This document shows positions 9,147-17,978 of a DNA stretch of 64,000 nucleotides, piece by piece. Both the position numbers and the translations under genes were made by a program. This DNA comes from Phormidesmis sp963710175 (GTDB lineage: Bacteria; Cyanobacteriota; Cyanobacteriia; Phormidesmidales; Phormidesmidaceae), in contig CAVPZC010000003.1 in assembly GCA_963710175.1 (NCBI GenBank), positions 124,001 through 188,000 of the forward strand, read 5' to 3'. Under the pieces are notes generated by a model. The model was given only the letters and a program-made list of their open reading frames with translations. It was not told the DNA's origin and did not search any database. Each line of letters starts with the position of its first letter. The first letter of the stretch is position 1.

Positions 9147-9183
9147 AGGCTCGCTGCTATAGCTTTGGCCAAGCTGTACCGCG

Positions 9184-9645
9184 TTACTGGTAAGGATGAA
9201 ACCTCTGATGCCGAATGTATCGCCGATTGGAGCGGTTGAAGTAGCGAGGCGAATTATATCTGTGATCGGCATCGCCGTTGAAGGATGCGGAGGGCTGAGG
9301 CAGCGATCGCTCACGCCCCGATACAGGAACTCCGTTTACATAGACAGCAGAGCCCAAATTGGAGACGATCTCGACGGTTACAGCTGAGGTTCTCACGCTT
9401 GGATTGCTAGAGCCAACGGTAGTTTGCCCGTCTGGAGAATTCTCTCTGCCCGCATCAGCCGAAGGCCCGTTAGCCGTAGAGCCACTCTCGCTACAGAGAT
9501 CTTCTAAACTCACTCGGGTGCCATCTTCCCATTCGATGTAGCAGGTCGCCTCGGGTGAAAGCTCAGCTGCCGTCTGTGCTAGGGCTACGGAGCTGGAGAA
9601 GAAGAGAGAAGCGATCGCCGCTCCCCAGACAGTGAGAAACCGCAT
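9184..9645 (-). CDS. Secreted hypothetical protein
   Basis: A protein of 153 residues from ATG at 9645 (MRFLTVWGAAIASLFFSSS); the frame is open upstream only to a TTG at 9657. The N-terminus is a classical signal peptide with probable cleavage after ALA near residue 25. Shortly after comes a CYIEWEDGTRVSLEDLC segment, the C-x(n)-G-x(n)-LxxLC pattern common in short cyanobacterial exported proteins and probably a disulphide. The C-terminal third is rich in Ser, Asn, Arg and Tyr. No enzyme motif is visible and I do not recognise a named family. It lies between the aldolase terminator and the purK upstream region. Confidence 0.7.
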   Translation of the reverse strand: MRFLTVWGAAIASLFFSSSVALAQTAAELSPEATCYIEWEDGTRVSLEDLCSESGSTANGPSADAGRENSPDGQTTVGSSNPSVRTSAVTVEIVSNLGSAVYVNGVPVSGRERSLPQPSASFNGDADHRYNSPRYFNRSNRRYIRHQRFHPYQ

Positions 9646-9720
9646 GAGAATACCCAACCGAGCTGCTTACATCTACTATCATAGCTTTTCTGCTATGCAG
9701 GCAAATCTGTTGCGGACCAA

Positions 9721-9793
9721 CTATAGCTCCTGTCGAGTTGCTTAGGACACTTCTATCGGCTGAAACCGCTATCTGACAACAGGCAACTCGACT
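9721..9793 (+). repeat. Short palindromic dispersed repeat, copy 1
   Basis: A 73-bp element whose ends form the inverted repeat GTCGAGTTGC (9732-9741) / GCAACTCGAC (9783-9792). It is closely similar over its whole length, including the internal GCTTAGGACACTT and GAAACCGCTA segments, to the reverse complement of 21164-21237. It lies between divergent genes upstream of purK. Confidence 0.8.
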
Positions 9794-9863
9794 CGCAAAG
9801 TAAGAATACATCCTTACTGCTATATCTCCGAAAAGCGTTTCTACAGACAAGAGAGGACTGGGC

Positions 9864-11039
9864 ATGACCAAAGATGATTTGCGGGTGCGGCGAGTCGGGG
9901 TGATCGGCGGCGGGCAGCTGGCCTGGATGATGGCGGCTGGCGCTGAAGCGCTAAAGGTCGATCTACTCGTGCAAACGCCAAACGCGGATGATCCGGCCTG
10001 TGTGATCGCTCACAAAACCTTCCCTGGCCTGGTCGATGACGCTGCCGTCACAGCCGAACTCGCGCAGCAGTGCGACCTCATCACCTTTGAAAATGAATTT
10101 ATTGATCTGGCGGCATTGCGTCAGCTAGAGAGCAAAGGGACAGCATTTTATCCGCAGCTAGATTGTCTGGAGCCGCTGTTGGATAAATATGAGCAAAGGC
10201 AGTATTGCGATCGCCTCAACCTCCCCTCTCCCCCCTTCGTCACGCTGCACAGCAAAACCGACTTGCCTACCCTCCGCGAAAAAGTAGAGGAAATCGGTCT
10301 GCCTTTAGCCCTCAAAACTCGTCGTCACGGTTACGACGGTCAGGGTACGTTTATTCTTAAAACGCTGGCAGATATCCAGGCGACCTGGCAGGAATTGGGC
10401 TATCAGCCGGTGCTGCTAGAAGCGTTTGTCGATTTTGAAAAAGAGCTGGCGGTGATGGTGGCGCGCGCTCAGTCGGGAGAAGTGGCGGTCTATCCGGTTG
10501 TAGAAACGCAGCAGGTAGACCAGGTTTGCAGGCGAGTGATTGCGCCAGCGCGGGTAGAAGACAGTGTGGTTGGTGAAGTGAGGGCGATCGCCACCCACTT
10601 TATCAACAGCTTGGGCGCAGTCGGCATATTTGGCATTGAGCTGTTTCTGACAAAATCAGGCCAGGTGCTGATCAACGAAATTGCGCCGCGTACCCATAAT
10701 TCTGGCCACTACACTCTGGATGCCTGCGCTACCTCACAGTTTGAGCAGCAGCTGCGAGCCGTGTGCGGACTGCCCTTAGGACCGACTGAGCTGACCTATC
10801 CGGGCGCGGTAATGGTCAATCTGCTGGGCACCAAGGCCACCGACAATTATTTAGAAAAGCGGGCGGCCCTCTCCAACCTGCCTCACGCGCACCTGTACTG
10901 GTATGGCAAGGCGTCGCGCCCCGGACGCAAACTAGGCCATGTGACTCTGCTCACAGACAGTCCTAATGACAGCGCTGTCATAGCTACTCTGATTAAGACT
11001 GTAGAGTCTCTCTGGTATGAAAGCTCAATTGAGTTTTGA
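9864..11039 (+). CDS. purK: N5-carboxyaminoimidazole ribonucleotide synthase PurK
   Basis: ATP-grasp enzyme that carboxylates AIR with bicarbonate in purine biosynthesis. The 391-residue protein shows the N-terminal nucleotide-fold motif RRVGVIGGGQLAWMMAAGA, the ATP-grasp core (LALKTRRHGYDGQGTF, LEAFVDFEKELAVMVAR) and the C-terminal active-site region INEIAPRTHNSGHYTLDAC. Lengths of 360-395 are normal. It starts at ATG 9864, about 70 bp after the palindromic repeat. The 6S RNA gene follows, the order described for purK and ssaA in Synechococcus. Confidence 0.96.
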   Translation: MTKDDLRVRRVGVIGGGQLAWMMAAGAEALKVDLLVQTPNADDPACVIAHKTFPGLVDDAAVTAELAQQCDLITFENEFIDLAALRQLESKGTAFYPQLDCLEPLLDKYEQRQYCDRLNLPSPPFVTLHSKTDLPTLREKVEEIGLPLALKTRRHGYDGQGTFILKTLADIQATWQELGYQPVLLEAFVDFEKELAVMVARAQSGEVAVYPVVETQQVDQVCRRVIAPARVEDSVVGEVRAIATHFINSLGAVGIFGIELFLTKSGQVLINEIAPRTHNSGHYTLDACATSQFEQQLRAVCGLPLGPTELTYPGAVMVNLLGTKATDNYLEKRAALSNLPHAHLYWYGKASRPGRKLGHVTLLTDSPNDSAVIATLIKTVESLWYESSIEF

Positions 11040-11090
11040 ATATTTGATTGATAGGGCAAATATCCGTCATCCTTCTGTATGGGTTTCCTC

Positions 11091-11121
11091 TTGGCGGATG
11101 GGGGGGACGGTTCGCTATGAT
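11091..11121 (+). promoter_or_regulatory. Candidate promoter of the 6S RNA
   Basis: TATGAT at 11116-11121 is a good -10; TTGGCG at 11091-11096 is a possible but widely spaced (19 bp) -35. Transcription would begin at about 11128. Confidence 0.55.
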
Positions 11122-11125
11122 GATT

Positions 11126-11316
11126 GCAGTTCGGCTACGGCGTTGGTGACTGCCAACAACGTTTTCTGATCTATGTTTTTCATTTCAAGGGTGTCGAGAT
11201 GCTGAGGCGGCAGTATACCGGGCTTGTACCCGGAAACTATAAGCCTATGGCCGAGATTCCCACCTGGTTACCCCAGGTCAAAAACTGAGGTAAGACGGCG
11301 CTGCGGTTGAACTACT
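11126..11316 (+). ncRNA. ssaA: 6S RNA (cyanobacterial 6Sa type)
   Basis: A 415-bp non-coding interval directly after purK has a promoter-like box, about 190 nt of imperfectly self-complementary sequence and an intrinsic terminator. The ends can pair (AGTTC at 11128-11132 with GAACT at 11309-11313, continued by GC-rich partial pairing), giving one long rod with a central bubble, as in 6S RNAs that sequester RNA polymerase holoenzyme. The position matches the ssaA gene described downstream of purK in Synechococcus PCC 6301. Length (about 185-190 nt) also fits. Exact ends are inferred. Confidence 0.75.
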
Positions 11317-11320
11317 TTAA

Positions 11321-11349
11321 GATCCTTGTCCTTTGGGCGAGGATTTTTT
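11321..11349 (+). terminator. Intrinsic terminator after the 6S RNA
   Basis: Stem ATCCTTG / CGAGGAT (one wobble pair) with a 9-nt loop and a run of six T. Confidence 0.85.
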
Positions 11350-11454
11350 GTTTGGGCTGACTGCGGCTTTAAAATAATGTATCGAGGTGCACAGATAGCC
11401 GGATGGCTAAAGAGCATCTTGATAATTTAAGCAATCTCTATTCAGGTTTCGTTT

Positions 11455-12717
11455 TTGACTCATTCTGAATCCTCTGCTGCCGGTACGAGTGCGAGCGTTA
11501 TCCGGTTACCCAATGGGCTGACCGTTATTCATCAGGAGATGGCCACGCCAGCAGCGGTGGTGGATGTATGGGTACGCGCTGGGGCTAGAGTAGAGCCGGC
11601 TGAGTGGTCGGGAATGGCCCATTTTTTGGAGCATATGGTGTTCAAGGGCACCCAGCGGCTGCGACCCGGTGAGTTTGACTGGGCGATTGAAAGTCAAGGC
11701 GGTATGACCAATGCGGCTACTAGCCATGACTATGCTCATTTTTATATCTCAGTGGCTGCGGGTGCCCTGCCGCAGACGCTGCCTTATCTGGCTGATTTGC
11801 TGCTGGGCGCGGCGATTCCTGCCGATGAGTTTAGCCGCGAGCGTCAGGTCGTTTTAGAAGAAATTCGTCAGGCTTATGACGATCCTGACTGGGTGGGCTA
11901 CCAGGCCATGTGTGAGCTGCTGTACGGTCAGCACGCTTACGGGCGGCCTGTGCTGGGCACCCCAGATGTGCTCAAGGCCCGCTCTCCAGAAGATATGCGC
12001 CGCTTTCACCAGGCTTACTATCAGCCTGAAAATATGACGGTGGCGATCGCTGGCGGCATTTCTCAAAAGCAGGCTCTAGATTTGGTGCAGCAGTCCTTTC
12101 ACCACTTCCCAGAGCCGCTGTCCTGTCCGCCCTCACTTACAGCTTCTCTCGCACCGCAGACCCATCAGCACCAGACCCTGCATCTCCCCTATCTGGAGCA
12201 AAGCCGCTTGATGATGGCCTGGCTTGGCCCAGGTGTTGATCAGCAGGCAACGGCTAGCGGGCTGGATGTACTGTCGGTGCTGCTTGGGGGCGGACGGACG
12301 GCGCGGCTGGTGCAAGAGCTACGCGAAGAGCGACAGCTGGTGCAGGCGGTTGACAGTAGCTTTGCCTTACAGCAGGAATGCAGCGTGCTGAGTCTGTCGA
12401 TGTGGCTAGAAAGCGACCAGATTGCAGCAGTAGAAGAGATTGTGAGCGATCGCCTCACCGAATTAACAGAGCAGCCAATCGAGCCATTAGAACTGGCCCG
12501 CGCTCAGCGCCTTTTGCTCAACGACTATGCCTTTTCTACAGAGACGCCCAGTCAAATTGCCGGGCTGTATGGGTACTATGCCACCATTGCTCAGCCCGAA
12601 TTAGCCACTGCCTATCCCCAGCACGTGCAGGCTACGACGCCTGATCAGCTTCAGCAGATAGCCCGCCAATATCTCAGCCCCGAACGCTACACCGCCGTTG
12701 TGCTGCAACCCCAATAG
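11455..12717 (+). CDS. M16-family zinc peptidase, catalytic subunit type
   Basis: A 420-residue protein of the pitrilysin/mitochondrial-processing-peptidase family. The inverted zinc motif HxxEH is intact (HFLEH, residues 56-60), with the distal glutamate in VVLEEIRQAYDD. The C-terminal half has the family segment LSVLLGGGRTARLVQELREERQLV. No ATG is available in frame: the only start after the stop at 11428 is TTG at 11455. The next gene is a second M16 protein without the zinc motif, so the two probably form a heterodimer like MPP beta/alpha or the characterised bacterial M16B pairs. Substrate unknown. Confidence 0.9.
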   Translation: MTHSESSAAGTSASVIRLPNGLTVIHQEMATPAAVVDVWVRAGARVEPAEWSGMAHFLEHMVFKGTQRLRPGEFDWAIESQGGMTNAATSHDYAHFYISVAAGALPQTLPYLADLLLGAAIPADEFSRERQVVLEEIRQAYDDPDWVGYQAMCELLYGQHAYGRPVLGTPDVLKARSPEDMRRFHQAYYQPENMTVAIAGGISQKQALDLVQQSFHHFPEPLSCPPSLTASLAPQTHQHQTLHLPYLEQSRLMMAWLGPGVDQQATASGLDVLSVLLGGGRTARLVQELREERQLVQAVDSSFALQQECSVLSLSMWLESDQIAAVEEIVSDRLTELTEQPIEPLELARAQRLLLNDYAFSTETPSQIAGLYGYYATIAQPELATAYPQHVQATTPDQLQQIARQYLSPERYTAVVLQPQ

Positions 12718-12946
12718 CGTCGGACTGTATAGATCGGGCTATATAGATCTGTTGCTATGCAGATCTCGAATGTACCAATACGGACAACCGCATAGCAAAG
12801 CTGCATTCACAGGTAGAATGATTGAGTATAAATACCTTATTGTAAACAAAAGTATTTTTTATACTGCCCCTGACGCAACTCATGACTGACTGTGGCCTGC
12901 TAGCTCTTTAGGTTGAGTTCCGCCCTATTTTTTCCTCATTGACACT

Positions 12947-14230
12947 GTGACTTCTTCAACTCTCGCGCTCAAGTCCGCCACTGTTCGCACCACGCTCCCT
13001 AACGGACTGACCGTCATTGCCATCGAAAATCCGGTGGCTGATATCGTCGCCTCACGAATTTTTGTCCGGGCCGGGCAAGGTCAGGAGACGCCCGAGACAG
13101 CCGGTCTCTTTAGCTTGCTCACCGCCGTTTTGACCAAAGGTACGGCGGGCAAGGCCCCAAAAACATCTTTAGAGATTGCTGAAGCTGTAGAGTCTATCGG
13201 GGCGAGCTTTGGCGCAGATGTGACCTCCGACTACAGTGTTGTCAGCTTAAAAACGGTGTCGGCTGATTTTGAGACGGTGCTGGCTCTAGCCGCTGAAGTA
13301 CTCAGAACGCCGAGCTTTCCGGCAGCAGAAGTTGAGCTAGAGCGACGGCTGATTTTGCAAGGGCTCAAATCGATTAAAGAGCAGCCTTTCAGCGTGGCTT
13401 ACAACCACCTGCGAGAAGCGCTCTATGCCGGGCATCCTTACGGTCTGCCGAACGCGCAAATTGAGCACTGCATACCTACGCTGACGCAAGCAGATGTGCA
13501 GGCAGCTCACAGTCAATATTTTCGCCCAGACAATACTGTTATTACCGTCGTCGGGCGGATCTCTCCCAATCTGACGGTCAAGCTAGTTGAGCAGTTTTTC
13601 GGCGACTGGCAGGCTCCGGCGACAGCGCTACCGATTACGAGCTTTCCTCAAACGACAGCAGCCGCTCAAAAAATTGTCACTGTGCAGGAGACCAATCAAG
13701 CCTTTGTGGTTTTGGGCTATCTAGCTGGTGAGGTTACCCATCCCGACTACGCGGCTTTGAAGCTGATCAGCACCTATTTGGGCAATGGCCTATCTAGTCG
13801 GCTGTTTGTGGAGCTGCGAGAAAAGCAGGGATTGGCCTACGACGTATCGGCTTTCTATCCTACGCGCTTGGGCGCATCGCAGTTTGTCGCCTATATTGGC
13901 ACTGCGCCAGAGAATGTTCAGGTGGCGCTTGCCGGTCTACAGCAGGAAATTGAGCGGATTAAAACGACTCCGCTGACTGCTGAGGAACTACAAGTCTCTA
14001 AAAACAAGATTTTGGGGCAGTATGCGCTAGGCAAGCAAACCAACGGTCAGATTGCCCAAACGCTGGGCTGGTATGAAATGTTAGGGCTAGGTATTGAGTT
14101 CGATGAGGCTTTCCCGGCGGCGATCGCCGCCGTCACCATCGAAGACATCCAGGCCGCTGCTCAGCGCTGCTTTACAGAGCAATCAATCTCTATTCTGGGG
14201 CCTGCTGCTGTCGTAGAGCCCCTGCGTTAG
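12947..14230 (+). CDS. M16-family peptidase-like protein, non-catalytic subunit type
   Basis: A 427-residue M16 homologue starting with GTG (12947). The position of the HxxEH motif is occupied by GLFSLLTAVLTKGT, so zinc binding and catalysis are lost. The C-terminal R/Y-containing signature STYLGNGLSSRLFVELREK, followed by GLAYDVSAFY, is retained; in M16B heterodimers these residues of the inactive chain help bind substrate. It follows the active homologue after a 229-bp gap containing small inverted repeats (GCTATGC / GCATAGC). The alpha/beta hydrolase starts 14 bp downstream and is probably in the same transcript. Confidence 0.88.
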   Translation: MTSSTLALKSATVRTTLPNGLTVIAIENPVADIVASRIFVRAGQGQETPETAGLFSLLTAVLTKGTAGKAPKTSLEIAEAVESIGASFGADVTSDYSVVSLKTVSADFETVLALAAEVLRTPSFPAAEVELERRLILQGLKSIKEQPFSVAYNHLREALYAGHPYGLPNAQIEHCIPTLTQADVQAAHSQYFRPDNTVITVVGRISPNLTVKLVEQFFGDWQAPATALPITSFPQTTAAAQKIVTVQETNQAFVVLGYLAGEVTHPDYAALKLISTYLGNGLSSRLFVELREKQGLAYDVSAFYPTRLGASQFVAYIGTAPENVQVALAGLQQEIERIKTTPLTAEELQVSKNKILGQYALGKQTNGQIAQTLGWYEMLGLGIEFDEAFPAAIAAVTIEDIQAAAQRCFTEQSISILGPAAVVEPLR

Positions 14231-14244
14231 CGATTATTGACACT

Positions 14245-15174
14245 ATGCTCTCTTCTTCAGATCAGCCCGTTAGCGTTCAGTCCTGGCAGTGGCAGGGATT
14301 TACCATCGGCTATCAGCAGGCCGAACCACAGCAGGCAGACTCGCAGCAGATCAACGCACCCGCCGTCGTTTTGATCCACGGATTTGGAGCGTCGAGCATT
14401 CACTGGCGCAAAAATATTTCTGCCCTGGCCAAAACTTGCCGCGTCTATGCCATTGATCTACTCGGCTACGGTAAGTCTGCAAAGCCTACCCCCGGCCAGC
14501 CGCTGGACTACACCTTTGAGACTTGGGGACAGCAAATATTGGACTTTTGCGAGCAGGTAGTAGGGCAACCAGCCTTCCTGATCGCCAACTCGATTGGCTG
14601 CATAGTCGCGATGCAGGCGGCTGTCACCCGGCCCGAATGGGTGCGCGGACTAGCTCTGCTCGACTGCTCTCTACGGCTGCTCCACGACCGCAAGCGTCAG
14701 ACGCTGCCCTGGTATCGCAACGCATCCACGCCCCTGATTCAAAAAGTGCTGAGCTATCGGCCTTTGATTCGCTTTTTCTTTGCGCGGCTGGCCCAGCCCA
14801 AGTCGGTCAAGCGGATTTTGCAGCAGGCTTACGGCGACAAAACAGCCGTTACTGATGAGCTGGTCTCGCTGCTGCTAGAGCCCGCTGCTGATCCTGGCGC
14901 GGTAGAGGTTTTTCTAGCATTTATCAGCTATTCGCAGGGGCCGATCCCGGAAGATCTGCTGCCGCAGCTGACCTGCCCAACGCTGATACTGTGGGGGCAA
15001 GCAGACCCCTGGGAGCCGGTTGAGCTAGCCCGCGCCTATGGCGACTATCCGGCGGTAGAAGACTTCGTTGAGCTAGTGGGGGTCGGCCACTGCCCTCAAG
15101 ACGAAGCGCCTGAGGTGGTCAACCCGATCTTGGCTGAGTGGGTGGCTAAGCACACTTCTCCTGCCGTTTTGTAG
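14245..15174 (+). CDS. Alpha/beta-fold hydrolase
   Basis: A 309-residue hydrolase with the oxyanion segment VVLIHGFGASSIHWR, the strand-loop LDLLGYGKSAKP-like motif and a nucleophile elbow IANSIGCIV (Ser flanked as N-S-I-G, a variation common in cyanobacterial members). The late acidic residue is in LILWGQADPWEP and the catalytic histidine in VGVGHCPQDEAPE. Substrate cannot be deduced; relatives include haloalkane dehalogenase-like and chlorophyll/pheophytin esterase-like proteins. It begins 14 bp after the inactive M16 gene. The frame and length (about 300) are typical. Confidence 0.88.
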   Translation: MLSSSDQPVSVQSWQWQGFTIGYQQAEPQQADSQQINAPAVVLIHGFGASSIHWRKNISALAKTCRVYAIDLLGYGKSAKPTPGQPLDYTFETWGQQILDFCEQVVGQPAFLIANSIGCIVAMQAAVTRPEWVRGLALLDCSLRLLHDRKRQTLPWYRNASTPLIQKVLSYRPLIRFFFARLAQPKSVKRILQQAYGDKTAVTDELVSLLLEPAADPGAVEVFLAFISYSQGPIPEDLLPQLTCPTLILWGQADPWEPVELARAYGDYPAVEDFVELVGVGHCPQDEAPEVVNPILAEWVAKHTSPAVL

Positions 15175-15184
15175 AAAAATGGGC

Positions 15185-15220
15185 AAAAAAATACCCCATG
15201 ACACGGCCTGGCATGGGGTA
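15185..15220 (-). terminator. Hairpin with T run on the minus strand
   Basis: TACCCCATG (15192-15200) pairs with CATGGGGTA (15212-15220); on the minus strand seven T follow (15191-15185). It could end minus-strand transcripts from the HAD gene, 325 bp away across the inverted-repeat element, and may also serve the hydrolase from the other side. Confidence 0.6.
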
Positions 15221-15323
15221 GGGCAACAGTTAAACGCTTGTGCTGTGAATAGAATCGCGTCCTACCCCAATTTGAAGTGATAGGTCTGTGCCGCTTTGTG
15301 GAGTGCCACAGGATCGCCTGTGT

Positions 15324-15533
15324 AACCCAAGTTCGGGATAAGCAACTCATGCTTATTGCCCGAAGTAAGTCCCTTCTGGAAGGGTGGCCCGCAGGGTCGG
15401 GATGGGTCGGCAACGTGCGCTACACACCGAAACCCACCCCTGCGCCCCTCTAGAGGGGATCTACTTGAGGCTATGTGTTAAAAAGCGCCGACAGTCGGGC
15501 ATCACAGGCAATCACCTATCTCGAACTGACGTT
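15324..15533 (+). mobile_element. MITE-like inverted-repeat element, copy A (degenerate)
   Basis: A 210-bp non-coding element. The left end reads AACCCAAGTTCGGGATAAG and the right end, read inward, AACGTCAGTTCGAGATAG. Its core (GGGTCGGCAACGTGCGCTAC, then CCCACCCCTGCGCCCCT) is closely similar to the reverse complement of the element at 19152-19369. GTGT flanks both ends (15320-15323 and 15534-15537) and may be a target duplication. No transposase frame is present. It sits between the 3' ends of the hydrolase and HAD genes. Confidence 0.75.
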
Positions 15534-15544
15534 GTGTAAGTTTA

Positions 15545-16144
15545 CTAGGGCAAATTTAGCTGACGCAGGTTTTCTAAGCTCTTGACGGTGTAGTCGGCGT
15601 AGGCGTGCCAGAGAAACTCACTCTGTGGATCCAGGTAAATGGCAGTGGCTTTGGCATTACGGCCAGCAATCAGATCAAACTTATGGTCGCCGACCATAAC
15701 GGCGGCGGCGGGAGTGGCTGACCAGGTAGATAAGAGCTTGAGAATGCCGTCGGGTTTGGGTTTGGGCAAGCAGCAGGTGCGACCTAGTATATGGTCTGGA
15801 TGGAAGAAGTCGGCGAGGCCACAGGCGGCTAGGGTGGTGTGAGCGATCGCCTTGGTATTTCGCGTCAAAATTCCCACCTGTTTACCCTGCTCACGCAAAT
15901 CTCGCAGCAGCTCAACCGCGCCCGGCTGGGGCGTTGCCTGGCGAGCAATCTCGATTTCAATTTTAGCAAGCTGTTCGTGGCACTTTGCTGCTGCGCTCGG
16001 TGTCAGGCGATCTAGCGCTTCTAATATCGGTTCATCTTCCGGCAGACCCAGAGCGCGGCTGATGGCCGGGAAGTCGTGGAGACTTTCCGTGAGGGTGCCG
16101 TCCATGTCAAAAATCCAGCAGGTCCGTTGATGCAGAGCAGTCAT
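15545..16144 (-). CDS. HAD-superfamily phosphatase (phosphoglycolate-phosphatase-like)
   Basis: A 199-residue HAD hydrolase. Motif I is WIFDMDGTLTES (Asp13 nucleophile, Asp15 acid/base), motif II is VGILTRNTKA, motif III is the lysine of LPKPKPDG and motif IV is VMVGDHKFDLIAGRNA. A short helical cap lies between motifs I and II (about residues 20-85). The arrangement fits subfamily IA members such as phosphoglycolate phosphatase, but substrate is not determined by these motifs. It is divergent from dapL with 121 bp between starts. Confidence 0.88.
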   Translation of the reverse strand: MTALHQRTCWIFDMDGTLTESLHDFPAISRALGLPEDEPILEALDRLTPSAAAKCHEQLAKIEIEIARQATPQPGAVELLRDLREQGKQVGILTRNTKAIAHTTLAACGLADFFHPDHILGRTCCLPKPKPDGILKLLSTWSATPAAAVMVGDHKFDLIAGRNAKATAIYLDPQSEFLWHAYADYTVKSLENLRQLNLP

Positions 16145-16265
16145 GGGCGATATCGAATGAGCCGATAGACAATTTAGATAATGGTTTCAGGATAATCTAC
16201 ATCGGACGCCTGATAAGATCTGTACGACTCGCCAATGTGCTACAACCCGCAAGTATCAAGAACCT

Positions 16266-17513
16266 ATGACTACAATTAACGACAACTATCTCAAACTCAA
16301 AGCAGGCTATTTGTTTCCCGAAATTGGCCGCCGGGTAAAAGCCTACACCGATACCAACCCTAATGCGCCAGTGATTAAGCTGGGGATTGGCGATGTGACT
16401 GAACCGCTGCCAGAAGCCTGTCGGTCGGCGATGATTAAAGCAGTTGAGGAGATGGGCGATCGCGCTTCCTTCCGCGGCTATGGCCCTGAGCAGGGCTACC
16501 CCTGGCTGCGTGAGAAAGTTGCTCAGCAAGACTTTCAGTCCAGAGGCTGCGACATTGACGCCTCTGAAATTTTCATCTCTGATGGCTCCAAGTGCGACTG
16601 CGGCAACATTCTAGACATTTTTGGCAAAGACAACAAGATTGCCGTAACTGACCCGGTCTACCCGGTGTATGTCGATACCAACGTGATGGCCGGTCATACA
16701 GGTGACGCCGACGAAAGCGGTAAGTACGAAGGCATTGTCTATTTGCCCATCAGCGCCGACAACAACTTTGTTGCCGACATTCCGACAGAAAAAGTCGATC
16801 TCATCTACTTGTGCTCGCCCAACAACCCGACCGGTGCGACCATGACCAAAGACCAGCTAAAGGCTTGGGTAGACTATGCCCGCGCTAACGGCTCGATCAT
16901 CTTGTTCGACGCCGCCTACGAATCGTTCATCACCGATTCTTCTATTCCTCACTCCATCTACGAGATCGAGGGCGCACGGGAATGTGCAATTGAGTTTCGC
17001 TCTTTCTCTAAGAACGCAGGCTTCACCGGCACGCGCTGCGCTCTGACTGTAGTGCCCAAATCACTCACAGGCAAAGCTGCCGATGGTTCAGATGTAGAGA
17101 TTTGGAAGCTGTGGAACCGTCGCCAGTCAACCAAGTTCAACGGCGTCTCTTACGTAGTGCAGCGGGCGGCTGAGGCAGTGTATTCTGAAGCGGGCAAACA
17201 GCAGGCCAAAGAATTAGTGAGCTTCTATCTAGAGAATGCGCGAATTATCCGAGAAAAGTTAACGGCGGCGGGCATTCAGGTATATGGCGGTGTAAACGCG
17301 CCCTATGTATGGGTAAAAACGCCTGATGGACTTACTAGCTGGGACTTTTTCGATAAGCTGCTAGGGACCTGCTACATCGTCGGCACACCCGGCTCAGGCT
17401 TTGGCGCAGCCGGCGAAGGCTACTTCCGAATTTCGGCCTTTAACAGCCGTGAGAATGTCGAAGAAGCGATGCAGCGGATTAGCGAAAAGTTCACGGTGGC
17501 AACCGTCAAATAG
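16266..17513 (+). CDS. dapL: LL-diaminopimelate aminotransferase
   Basis: PLP enzyme converting tetrahydrodipicolinate directly to LL-diaminopimelate, the lysine and peptidoglycan route used by cyanobacteria, plants and Chlamydia. The 415 residues begin MTTINDNYLKLKAGYLFPEIG, with the substrate-loop IKLGIGDVTEPLP. The aldimine lysine lies in EFRSFSKNAGFTGTRC, and the phosphate-cup and C-terminal motifs (CSPNNPTGA, GEGYFRISAFNSRENV) are intact. Length and sequence leave little doubt. It appears to be a single-gene unit, with a hairpin without T run at 17582-17612 downstream. Confidence 0.97.
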   Translation: MTTINDNYLKLKAGYLFPEIGRRVKAYTDTNPNAPVIKLGIGDVTEPLPEACRSAMIKAVEEMGDRASFRGYGPEQGYPWLREKVAQQDFQSRGCDIDASEIFISDGSKCDCGNILDIFGKDNKIAVTDPVYPVYVDTNVMAGHTGDADESGKYEGIVYLPISADNNFVADIPTEKVDLIYLCSPNNPTGATMTKDQLKAWVDYARANGSIILFDAAYESFITDSSIPHSIYEIEGARECAIEFRSFSKNAGFTGTRCALTVVPKSLTGKAADGSDVEIWKLWNRRQSTKFNGVSYVVQRAAEAVYSEAGKQQAKELVSFYLENARIIREKLTAAGIQVYGGVNAPYVWVKTPDGLTSWDFFDKLLGTCYIVGTPGSGFGAAGEGYFRISAFNSRENVEEAMQRISEKFTVATVK

Positions 17514-17581
17514 GAGTAGTTCGAGGCACTCCACCGTTCTGACCAGGGCTGGGGTCTTGAAATCTCATAAATAAGTGCTAA

Positions 17582-17612
17582 GCCCCTATGCTAATGCCGA
17601 TTTCATAGGGGC
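17582..17612. terminator. Inverted repeat downstream of dapL
   Basis: GCCCCTATG (17582-17590) and CATAGGGGC (17604-17612) form a 9-bp stem with a 13-nt loop. No T run follows, so terminator function is uncertain. Confidence 0.4.
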
Positions 17613-17684
17613 GATCGCCCTCCGCCAGCCAAGTGCTCAGCCAAACGCTAAGAGCACGCTCCTGGCGCAATTATCTCAACGCTT

Positions 17685-17978
17685 CTACATCATCTTTCGC
17701 AGCAGGCTGATGGCTTCACCTTGCGCGGGCGTAATCGTCAGAGCCTCTTCTACCGTCATAATTGGGCTCCACAGCACTGTTTCTGCGTAGTGCAGGGTGT
17801 GCAGCAGGTGAATGGTCTGGCGGATATCTTCGGGGTGGCCCAGCAAGATGTGACGGAGCGATCGCCGCCCCCCTCTCCCTACTAGCACCGCCTCAGGCAA
17901 TGCCATCACAGAACCGGTAGCGGGCGAAACTGGGCCAGCCGCAAGCGGTTGACCGGTCAAAGAAGTCGTCGTTTTCAT
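17685..17978 (-). CDS. Conserved cyanobacterial hypothetical protein
   Basis: A 97-residue protein, predicted soluble. The N-terminal 30 residues are low-complexity (Thr, Pro, Ala, Gly). The rest contains HILLGHPEDIRQTIHLLHTLHYAETVLWSP, a pattern I recall in small uncharacterised cyanobacterial proteins. No function can be assigned. The upstream region on its own strand carries an intrinsic terminator (18014-18061) only about 40-80 nt before the start codon, so its mRNA leader may be attenuated, or an independent short RNA may end there. Confidence 0.65.
   Translation of the reverse strand: MKTTTSLTGQPLAAGPVSPATGSVMALPEAVLVGRGGRRSLRHILLGHPEDIRQTIHLLHTLHYAETVLWSPIMTVEEALTITPAQGEAISLLRKMM

Noticed and set aside
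9864..11039. purK as a fused purK-purE gene
   Set aside because: The C-terminus ends like ordinary PurK and no PurE signature follows.
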